Shown here one piece after another: positions 56,597 to 64,000 of a stretch of DNA of 64,000 bases. The notes beneath the pieces are model-generated. The model saw only the letters and a program-made list of their open reading frames with translations, was not told the origin of the DNA and searched no databases. The stretch's first letter is position 1. Every line of letters begins with the position of its first letter. A program made the position numbers and the translations under genes. The DNA comes from Pseudomonadota bacterium (GTDB taxonomy: Bacteria > Pseudomonadota > Alphaproteobacteria > JACQOE01), in the NCBI GenBank assembly GCA_016202695.1, contig JACQOE010000048.1:1-64000 (forward strand), read 5' to 3'.

Positions 56597-59500
56597 TCAT
56601 CCGATCCCGTGCTGGTCCAGATCGGCCTGGACGAGGAGCGTCGCCCCGCCCTGCGCATAGGCGACGAAGTCGAGCCCGTCGAGGGAGACGAGGCCGACCT
56701 CGGTCCAGCCGGGGCCGGCGAAAACCGCGTCGCCGGCATCGCCGGTGAGCGCGAGCGTGTGGCCCTCGCCGGAGAGACCGAGGAGATCGAGAAGGTCGAG
56801 CGTGAGCGTGTTGGCGGTGCCGCCGCCGAGGTCGATCCGCTCGATGCCGCCGAGCATGTCGCCGGCAGGGGCGCCGAGGTCGAGCTCGGGCGCGGCGCCC
56901 GCGAGCAGGGTGTCGTGCCCCGAGCCGCCGTCGATCCGCTGGTCGGCGGCATCGAACACGAGGAGGTCGTCGCCGGCGCCGCCCATCAGCACGTCGCTGC
57001 CCGGGCCGCCGTCGAGGCGATCGTCGCCGAGGCCGCCGACCAACACGTCGTCGCCGGCGCCGCCGAGGAGGAGATCGTCGCCCGGCCCGCCCATCTGCGT
57101 GACCCGGCCGCTGAAGTCGCCGCCATAGATGACGTAGGCGGCTCCCGAGTCGAGGCCATTCGCATCCTCGGCCATCGCGCCGACGACGATGTCGGCAAAG
57201 CCGTCGCCGTTCACGTCGCCGGCGGCGGCGACCGAATAGCCGGCCTGGTCGAGCTGGCTCCCGCCCACGACCTTGAAGCCGAGGGAGCCGTCGGCCAGGC
57301 CGGGCGCGCCGAGGTCGACGCTCGCCAGGCCGCCCGGCGCGCCGTAGACCAGGTAGGCGGTGCCGGCGAACAGGCCCCTCTCGGCCCCGGGCGCGCCGAC
57401 CAGCAGGTCGTCGATCCCATCGCCGTTCACGTCGCCGGCGCCGGCAACCGACCAGCCGGTGAGGTCGTTCATCTGCGCGCCGACCAGCTTGAAGCCGCCG
57501 AGCCCGGCGGCGACACGGGCGAGGTCGACCGAGGCAAGGCCGCCCGCGGCACCATAGACCACGTAGGCCGCCCCCGCCTGCTGGCCGGCCGCCGCCTCGG
57601 CGCGGGCGCCGATGACGAGATCGCCGAGGCCGTCGCCGTTCACGTCGCCGGCCGCCGCGACCGACCAGCCGGCGAGGTCGGAGGCGGCCTCGCCGGCGAT
57701 CCTGAAGCCGCCGGCCCCGGCGGCGATGTCGGCGAGGCTGACCGCGGCGGCGGGGCGATCCGGCGCGCCGTAGACCACATAGGCCGCCCCGGCGAGGCCG
57801 TCCTCGCCCGGCGCCCCGACGACCAGGTCGGCGAGCCCGTCGCCGTTCACGTCGCCCGCGCCCCTGACCGAGAGGCCGGCATAGGCGAAGTCCGTCGCCC
57901 CGAGCAGGGCGAACCCGTCGTCGGCGGCGAGGCCGTCGAGCGCGACCGGGCCCTCGCGCGCGGGCGCGCCATAGACGACATAGGCCGCACCGGCGAACGG
58001 GCCGGGCACGCTCACGGCCGGCGCCCCGATCGCCAGGTCGGCGAAGCCGTCGCCGTCGATGTCGCCGGCCCCGGCGACGGACCACCCGGCCTCGGCAAAA
58101 TCGCCGGCCCCGACGAGCTTGAAGCCGCCCGTGCCGGCCGCCACCGCGGCGAGGTCCACGGCGCCGAGCCCGCCCGCCGCCCCGTAGACGACATAGGCGG
58201 CGCCGGCGAAGGCGCCGCCGGCGCCATTCCCCCAGGCGCCGACGATCAGGTCGTCGAGGCCGTCGCCGTTCACGTCTCCGCCCGGGGAGACCGACCAGCC
58301 GGCGAAGTCGAAGCCGGCCTCGCCGGTGATGCGGAAGCCGCCCGCGCCGGCGGCCACGTCGGCGAGCGCGACCGCGTCCCGCCCGCCCGCGGCGCCGTAC
58401 ACCACATAGGCGGCGCCGGTGAAGGCGCCGGCGGGATGGCCGGGCGCGCCGATGGCGATGTCGGCGAAACCGTCGCCGTTCACGTCGCCGGCGCCGGAAA
58501 CCACATAGCCGGCGTAGTCCGATCCCTGCTCGCCGACGATGCCGAAGCCGACGTGCCGCGGCAGGTCGGGGAGACGGATCACCTCGGGGATGTCGCGGAC
58601 GGCGATGGTGAAGGGCCGCGTGAGGCCGAGGCCGTAGCCGTCGGTGGCGGTGATCTCGATGGCCACCGAGGGCTCGCTCTCGAAGTCGAGGGCGATGCCG
58701 GCCTTGAGCCTGAGGGCCCCGTCGACGATCTCGAAGCGCGGGTCGGAGACGGCGAAGGAATGGCTGTCGCCGGGATCGGGGTCGCTGACGGCGAGGTGGC
58801 CGATGGCGGCGCCCGGATGGCTCTCGAGGACGGTCCCGTCGCTCAGCGCGATCGCCGTCGGCGCGTCGGGCACCGGCAGGACGGTGATGGTGACGGTCGC
58901 GGTCGCGCTGTCGCCGTCGGCGTCCGCGACCCGATAGGCGAAGGCGTCGGTGCCGCTGAAGTCGGCCGCCGGGGTGTAGAGGAACGAGCCGTCCTCGGCC
59001 AGCGTCACCGCCCCGTGCCCGGGCGCCAGCACCAGGCCGAGGCCGGCGACGAGATCGGGCACGGAATCGTTGGCGAGCACGTTCCCGGCGACGGGCTGGT
59101 CCTCGGGCGTGGTCGCGGCGTCGTCGCGGGCGAGCACGGGCTGGTCGGTCGGATCGAGCGGGGTCCCGTCGACCACCACCTCGAGTCGCTCGAAGCCGGG
59201 GGCGGCGAGGTCGAATGCCTCGAACCGGAAGGCCGGCCCGCACCCCCAGCCCGGGCGCGCCTGTGCCGCCAGGTGATCGAGGAAGCGGGCGATATCGGTT
59301 TGCAGCGCGGGGTCGACCCACTCTTCGCCGGTGAGCACCAGGCGCAGCGTGTCGATCCCCTTGCCGCCGGAGTAGACGTCGCGGGCCCCGGCATTCTCGG
59401 CGGCCGCGTAGACCGCGAGGTCGTCGCCCTTGCCTCCGTCGACCCGGTCGCTGCCGGCGCCGCCGTCGAGGACATCGTCGCCGTGGCCCCCGCGCAGGAC

Positions 59501-59827
59501 GTCATCGCCCGCGCCGCCGATGAGCGTGTCGTCGCCGTGGCCGCCGAAGAGCCGGTCGTCGCCATCCCCGCCATCGAGGAGGTCGCTTCCATGACCGCCC
59601 GCCAGCCGGTCGTCGCCGGCCCCGCCGACCAGGGTGTCGTTGCCCGGCCCGCCCCACAGCCGGTCGCGACCGGCCCCGCCGAGCAGCACGTCGTCGCCGC
59701 GCCGGCCGAACAGGCGGTCGTTGCCGTCGCCGCCGACCAGCAGGTCATCCCCGCGCCCTCCCTTGAGGGAGGTCGCCGCGTGCGCCGGCTCAGGCTCTGG
59801 GGAAACGGGCTTCGGTGTCTTGCTCAC
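56597..59827 (-). CDS. RTX, cadherin-like and FG-GAP repeat protein (putative T1SS-secreted adhesin), paralogue of 302..4462
   Basis: N-terminal array GGxGDDxLxGGxGxD, cadherin-like repeat, seven GD(V/I)(N/D)GDGxxDxxIGA repeats, C-terminal RTX block and shared C-terminal domain. Confidence 0.93.
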   Translation of the reverse strand: MSKTPKPVSPEPEPAHAATSLKGGRGDDLLVGGDGNDRLFGRRGDDVLLGGAGRDRLWGGPGNDTLVGGAGDDRLAGGHGSDLLDGGDGDDRLFGGHGDDTLIGGAGDDVLRGGHGDDVLDGGAGSDRVDGGKGDDLAVYAAAENAGARDVYSGGKGIDTLRLVLTGEEWVDPALQTDIARFLDHLAAQARPGWGCGPAFRFEAFDLAAPGFERLEVVVDGTPLDPTDQPVLARDDAATTPEDQPVAGNVLANDSVPDLVAGLGLVLAPGHGAVTLAEDGSFLYTPAADFSGTDAFAYRVADADGDSATATVTITVLPVPDAPTAIALSDGTVLESHPGAAIGHLAVSDPDPGDSHSFAVSDPRFEIVDGALRLKAGIALDFESEPSVAIEITATDGYGLGLTRPFTIAVRDIPEVIRLPDLPRHVGFGIVGEQGSDYAGYVVSGAGDVNGDGFADIAIGAPGHPAGAFTGAAYVVYGAAGGRDAVALADVAAGAGGFRITGEAGFDFAGWSVSPGGDVNGDGLDDLIVGAWGNGAGGAFAGAAYVVYGAAGGLGAVDLAAVAAGTGGFKLVGAGDFAEAGWSVAGAGDIDGDGFADLAIGAPAVSVPGPFAGAAYVVYGAPAREGPVALDGLAADDGFALLGATDFAYAGLSVRGAGDVNGDGLADLVVGAPGEDGLAGAAYVVYGAPDRPAAAVSLADIAAGAGGFRIAGEAASDLAGWSVAAAGDVNGDGLGDLVIGARAEAAAGQQAGAAYVVYGAAGGLASVDLARVAAGLGGFKLVGAQMNDLTGWSVAGAGDVNGDGIDDLLVGAPGAERGLFAGTAYLVYGAPGGLASVDLGAPGLADGSLGFKVVGGSQLDQAGYSVAAAGDVNGDGFADIVVGAMAEDANGLDSGAAYVIYGGDFSGRVTQMGGPGDDLLLGGAGDDVLVGGLGDDRLDGGPGSDVLMGGAGDDLLVFDAADQRIDGGSGHDTLLAGAAPELDLGAPAGDMLGGIERIDLGGGTANTLTLDLLDLLGLSGEGHTLALTGDAGDAVFAGPGWTEVGLVSLDGLDFVAYAQGGATLLVQADLDQHGIG

Positions 59828-59899
59828 GGGACACCTCCTTCAGGACGCAGGCGACGCGCGCCGAGGCCGAAGGCCGCCTCTCTCTCGATCCCTGCCTGG

Positions 59900-59935
59900 G
59901 CATAAGAAACCATATAAAAAATATGGTATTTATGC
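59900..59935. promoter_or_regulatory. AT-rich near-perfect palindrome upstream of the RTX/FG-GAP gene
   Basis: GCATAAgaaACCATATaaaaaATATGGTatTTATGC; inner 7-bp arms (ACCATAT/ATATGGT) perfect; about 75 bp upstream of the minus-strand ATG at 59827. Confidence 0.5.
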
Positions 59936-60014
59936 GAAGGATTCCAAGGCTCCCATACCGCAATTGCGAAGGGACGCCGGAGGCGAGGGCGGACAGGGGG
60001 GCGGGCGGCCCCGC

Positions 60015-60593
60015 TCAGGGGGCGCGAACGAGGAGGGTGAGGGTGTCGAGCGCCTGGCCGGCGGCTCTATCGGCGCCTTCCCCGGTGCGGATGCGAAGGG
60101 CCTGGGTGCTGCCGCCGACACCGTTCCCGCCGACCGGGCGGGCGCTGCGCAGGATTGCCCGGCCGGCGGCAAAAACGACCGGCCGGTCGCCGAAGAAGAG
60201 CCGGTAGGGCGCCGCGTCCCGGGGGCGCCCGTCGCCGTCGTCGCCCGCCGCCGGGGCGGCGGCGCCGTCGGCCATTGCCCGGGTCAGGATCAGGTCGTAG
60301 CCGGAGGCGAGGTTGCCCTGTTCGTTGACGACGATGAGGGCCTCGCCGAGGGTCTGGCGCTCGGGGTCGAAGGAGAGGGTTGCGCTCTGCGAATCGAAGG
60401 AAACCCCCGGCCCGGCTGCGCTCAGGGCGACCTGCACGGTGCGGTGGACGACGCCGCGGAGCTGCAGCGTCGCTCGGTCCTGGGCCGGCCAGGCGGGTGC
60501 GGCGCCGGCGAGAAGGAGCGTCGCGAGCACAAGCCCGGCGCCGAGCCTCGCCAGGCACGGACGAGCCCCCGATCCCTCGCACGCACACGCCAT
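60015..60593 (-). CDS. Putative secreted fimbrial-like subunit
   Basis: N-terminal hydrophobic leader; beta-strand pattern ending LDTLTLLVRAP; lies between fimbrial and RTX genes. Confidence 0.45.
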   Translation of the reverse strand: MACACEGSGARPCLARLGAGLVLATLLLAGAAPAWPAQDRATLQLRGVVHRTVQVALSAAGPGVSFDSQSATLSFDPERQTLGEALIVVNEQGNLASGYDLILTRAMADGAAAPAAGDDGDGRPRDAAPYRLFFGDRPVVFAAGRAILRSARPVGGNGVGGSTQALRIRTGEGADRAAGQALDTLTLLVRAP

Positions 60594-60711
60594 CGCGCAC
60601 CCCGTTGTCGAAACGCGGGGGGTCGCCCCCCTGATGGCTTATGCAAACTACGTGCCGCCAGACTGGCGGCGTCGCTCGGTGATGCCCCCTTCCCGGTGCC
60701 CGCGACCGGCC

Positions 60712-61566
60712 CTACGAGCCCGACGAGTCGACCGAGACCCTGAGCAGCGAGCGGTATGGACCCGGCGACGCCGGGGACTCGCTGCCGCCGATCCGCAGGC
60801 ACAGCGACCCGATCGCGTTCGGGGCGGCGATCCGCGCCCTCGACGGCGCCGCATAGGCGAGCCGTTCGCCCCCCCGGCAGGCGTTCGGGCCGTCGTCGAA
60901 CATCACCGTGTAGGGGATGCTGCTGCCCTGCTCGCCGCGGAGCATGAACCCGCCTTCGGCGCTGGTGACGGTCACCGTGTAGCGGGCCCCCGCCGCGGCC
61001 GCGCTCGCCACCGAGAACACCGTCGCCGTCTCGCTGGCCTTGGCCGCGAAGGGATCGATCAGGGTGGTATCGCCGCCCTCGTGGCGCACCGCGGGAACGA
61101 ATCCGTCGGCCGGGTGGCTGTTGGCGATCGCAATCGCCCCCTGGCGCGCGCGCGTCCGCTCGGCGAACGGATCCTCGAGCACCCGATCCCCGCCCTCGCC
61201 CCGCATCACGACCGCGAAGTCGCCGGCCGCGAGACCGCCCGATAGCGCGAGGTCGCCCTGGCGCACCCGGCGCTCGCCGGTGATCGGATCGACGAGCACG
61301 ACTTCGCCGTTCTGCACCGTCAAGGCCACCGCGTACTTTTTCGGCGAGTTGGTGGCGACGGTGAACACCTCGAGCGGCGATTGCGGCCTGGTTTCCGCCG
61401 GCCCGCCGAGCACCACGCTGCCCAGGCTTCCGGCGAACCTGGCGGGCTCCTTGGCACCCGGGGCCGCGGCCAGCGCCGCGGCCGCCACCGTCGCGGCCAG
61501 GGCCAGGGAGAACGATCCGGGCCCCCCCCTCCGAACCAATCGGGCAACCATGCTGTCCATTTTCAT
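60712..61566 (-). CDS. Putative secreted fimbrial-like subunit with internal ~37-aa repeats
   Basis: Signal-like N-terminus; repeats VVLVDPITGERRVRQ / RVLEDPFAERTRARQ / TTLIDPFAAKASET; C-term YRSLLRVSVDSSGS. Confidence 0.5.
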   Translation of the reverse strand: MKMDSMVARLVRRGGPGSFSLALAATVAAAALAAAPGAKEPARFAGSLGSVVLGGPAETRPQSPLEVFTVATNSPKKYAVALTVQNGEVVLVDPITGERRVRQGDLALSGGLAAGDFAVVMRGEGGDRVLEDPFAERTRARQGAIAIANSHPADGFVPAVRHEGGDTTLIDPFAAKASETATVFSVASAAAAGARYTVTVTSAEGGFMLRGEQGSSIPYTVMFDDGPNACRGGERLAYAAPSRARIAAPNAIGSLCLRIGGSESPASPGPYRSLLRVSVDSSGS

Positions 61567-62012
61567 GACGCACCTTCCCCGCGACCGGCCGCGATCATGT
61601 TAAATCTGAATGTGGGAATGCGGCCGCGGCTTTTCCACCATTATCCGTCCTTTGGATGGGCGCCCTCCGCCGGTCCCGGCGGCGACGCCCGCGTGCGCCA
61701 TCGCACGCATCTGAATATATTCATATAACATTTCTGGCACGCCGGCATTGAGTCAGGTCAAAGCCGGGGCGGTCGCGACGGCGGCCCTCCGGGCGGGCCG
61801 GTGGGGGCTCCCGGTCCCACCGCGCGGGATGTCTCGTCCTTGAATGTTGGACGGGCTCGTGCATTAACTTGGCCGCTCTGGACCGCGCGGAAGGGCGGGT
61901 TCGGCTGCGCCCCCGATTCCTGCCGGATCGGCTCCCGGCAAAAAAGCCCCGTCGCGGGCCCAGGGAGGTTCGACAACACCGGCAGAAAAAAATCAGGTCT
62001 GGAGTGACGAAC

Positions 62013-63014
62013 ATGACAAGATTTTCGGTACGTCTGGCGATTGCGACGGCCGGATTCGTGGCCGGGACTCTGGCCGCGGTCACGGCCCTCTCGCCGGCGG
62101 CGGCGGTGGAGATTCCGTGCAACACGGCGCGCGTGATCGTTCCCTGGGCCGCCGGCGGCGAGTCCGACATCATCTCGCGCCTCTTCACCGAGGCGGCCAA
62201 CAGGCTGGGCGCCAAGCCGCAGCTTCAGGTGGTGAACATCTCGGGCCAAGGCGGCAACAAGGGGGCGAAGGAGGCGCTCGGCGCCAAGCCCGACGGCTGC
62301 ACGGTCTTCAACGCCCACCAGAGCGTGCTGAGCGCCCTGCTCACCGGGCGGGTGGACTTCACCTGGAGCGACTACGCGGTTGCCGGCAACCTGACGGTGA
62401 CGCCGTCGATCATCGGCGCCCACCCGTCGGTTCCGTTCGCCAACTTCAAGGAGCTGCAGGCCTACGCCAAGGCGAATCCGGAGAAGGTTCTGGCCGGCGC
62501 CAGCCTGGGCTCGACCAGCCATTTCAACCTGGTGCGGCTGCAGAACGCGCTCGGGGTCAAGTTCAAGTACATCTCCTACGACGGCACCCGCGAGCGCATG
62601 ACCGCGCTCCTCGCCAACAACATCCAGATCGGACAGATCTCCGACACCGCCGCCGCCCAGTACCTGAAGTCGGGCGAGCTCAAGGTGCTCGGCATCCTGT
62701 TCAACAAGCGCAGCAAGCTCGCGCCCGACGTCAGGACCGGGGCCGAGCAGGGCGTCGACCTGGTGATCGGCACCAACCGCGGCTTCCTCCTGCCCAAGGC
62801 GACGCCGAAGCCGGCGGTCGAGTACTACACCCAGCTCGTCAAGAAGGTCGCGGAGGACCCCCAGTTCGTGAAGCAGATGGAGGACATGGGCAGCTTCGTG
62901 GTCTACATGGGGGGCAAGGACTACGAGAAATGGTGGGCCAAGGAGTTCGAGGACTGGAAGGAGGACGCGATCGCGGTCGGGCTCTATAAGCCGATCGAGA
63001 AGGGCAAGTCCTAG
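62013..63014 (+). CDS. tctC: Tripartite tricarboxylate transporter substrate-binding protein (TctC)
   Basis: VIVPWAAGGESDIISRLFTEAANRLG...GSTSHFNLVRLQNALGVKFKYISYDGTRERMTALLANNIQIG. Confidence 0.92.
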   Translation: MTRFSVRLAIATAGFVAGTLAAVTALSPAAAVEIPCNTARVIVPWAAGGESDIISRLFTEAANRLGAKPQLQVVNISGQGGNKGAKEALGAKPDGCTVFNAHQSVLSALLTGRVDFTWSDYAVAGNLTVTPSIIGAHPSVPFANFKELQAYAKANPEKVLAGASLGSTSHFNLVRLQNALGVKFKYISYDGTRERMTALLANNIQIGQISDTAAAQYLKSGELKVLGILFNKRSKLAPDVRTGAEQGVDLVIGTNRGFLLPKATPKPAVEYYTQLVKKVAEDPQFVKQMEDMGSFVVYMGGKDYEKWWAKEFEDWKEDAIAVGLYKPIEKGKS

Positions 63015-63113
63015 CGCACGCGTCCCGGGGGCTCTCCCCGCGGTGCGGGCGGGGAGGGCCACGACCTCGGTGGGCGTCGCGCGCATTCCCCGAGCGGCCA
63101 GGGAGTTCTGCCG

Positions 63114-63596
63114 ATGGGATCGCTCAATCGCGACAGCGTGATCGCGATCGTGTTGCTCGCGTTCTGCGGGCTGATGTTCTGGGAGACCTTCAACATCCCG
63201 AGGTTCGAGTCGGCGGCGATCGGCTCGGAGGTCTGGCCGCGGCTGATCATCGCCGCGCTCGCGGCGCTCAGCCTCGTCTACCTCCTGCAATCGCTCAGGC
63301 GGCCGGCGGAGCCGGCGGCTATTGCCGGCCGGGGGGCGTTCCTTCGCGCCTACCGGAACCCGATCTGGTGCTTCGTGCTGTTCGCCCTGTTCCTCGTCAC
63401 CCTCGACTACCTGGGCATGCTGCTCGGGGGCGTGCTCTACGTCTTCCTGATGCTCACCGCGCTCGGCAACCGCAGCCCGCGCGACCATCTCGCGCACGCG
63501 GCGATCGCCGTCGGCTCGGTCGGCGTCATGTGGGCGATCTTCACCTACGGCCTCAGGGTGTACATGCCCGAGGGCGAGGTCCTGAGGATCTGGTAG
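63114..63596 (+). CDS. tctB: Tripartite tricarboxylate transporter small permease (TctB)
   Basis: 160 aa, four TM helices, between tctC and tctA. Confidence 0.82.
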   Translation: MGSLNRDSVIAIVLLAFCGLMFWETFNIPRFESAAIGSEVWPRLIIAALAALSLVYLLQSLRRPAEPAAIAGRGAFLRAYRNPIWCFVLFALFLVTLDYLGMLLGGVLYVFLMLTALGNRSPRDHLAHAAIAVGSVGVMWAIFTYGLRVYMPEGEVLRIW

Positions 63597-63689
63597 GGGC
63601 GCCGCCCGCGGCCGCCGGCCCGCGATCCGGCCTCGCCGACGCGGGCGCGCCGACAACCACGAACAGGGGGCCAGTCAGGGAACCGGGAG

Positions 63690-64000
63690 ATGTTCGTCGA
63701 GAACGTGATCGCCGCGTTCGCGGCCGTCTTTGCGCTGAAGAACTTCGTGCTCCTCTCGATCGGCGTGCTGGCCGGGATCGTGGCGGGCGCGATTCCGGGC
63801 TTCACCATCACCATGGCGGTCGTGCTGGTGCTGCCCTTCACCTTCGGACTGTCGCCGGTGGAGGGGCTCTCGACCATGCTCGGGGTCTTCGTCGGCGGGT
63901 TCTCGGGCGGGCTGATCTCGGCCCAGCTCATGGGCATTCCCGGAACCCCCTCGGCGGTCGCCACCACCTTCGACGGCTTTCCGATGGTGCGCCGGGGCAA
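63690..64000 (+). CDS. tctA: Tripartite tricarboxylate transporter large permease (TctA), truncated by window end
   Basis: VLAGIVAGAIPGFTITMAVVLVLPFTFGLSPVEGLSTMLGVFVGGFSGGLISAQLMGIPGTPSAVATTFDGFPM. Confidence 0.93.
   Translation, partial: MFVENVIAAFAAVFALKNFVLLSIGVLAGIVAGAIPGFTITMAVVLVLPFTFGLSPVEGLSTMLGVFVGGFSGGLISAQLMGIPGTPSAVATTFDGFPMVRRG

Noticed and set aside
56609-59905. 1098-aa plus-strand ORF opposite the second RTX giant
   Set aside because: Same artefact: antisense of GxGDD repeats gives long open frames; sense frame is convincing

Overview
GC-rich, probably alphaproteobacterial, chromosomal segment (taxon inferred only from protein flavour). I see no rRNA, tRNA, CRISPR array, transposase or integrase. 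Main blocks: (1) a large RTX / cadherin-like / FG-GAP secreted protein whose upstream RTX-coding stretch carries two in-frame TAA codons, followed by a TIGR03032-like gene and the ABC and HlyD components of a type I secretion system; (2) a flagellin whose central variable region is replaced by a seven-repeat VCBS/FG-GAP-type beta-propeller (9015-11237), the most unusual protein in the window; (3) catabolic and transport loci: hyuB plus a class V aminotransferase, two paralogous DctPQM TRAP operons, a tandem hyuA-hyuB-hyuA-hyuB array and a third hyuAB pair; (4) a type III PKS / isoprenylcysteine methyltransferase-like / GDPD cluster; (5) a DUF1538-DUF1538-PII-like-CBS cassette; (6) an SDH/fumarate reductase-like complex with a two-subunit class I fumarase and an FAA hydrolase-family gene; (7) a chaperone-usher fimbrial cluster that contains a second RTX/FG-GAP giant paralogous to the first; (8) a tripartite tricarboxylate transporter cut by the window end. 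The strongest lead is that three secreted surface-type proteins (one flagellin, two RTX giants) each carry exactly seven FG-GAP/VCBS calcium-loop repeats, and two of them lie next to a dedicated T1SS. Family calls come from motif recognition by eye. No database search was run.
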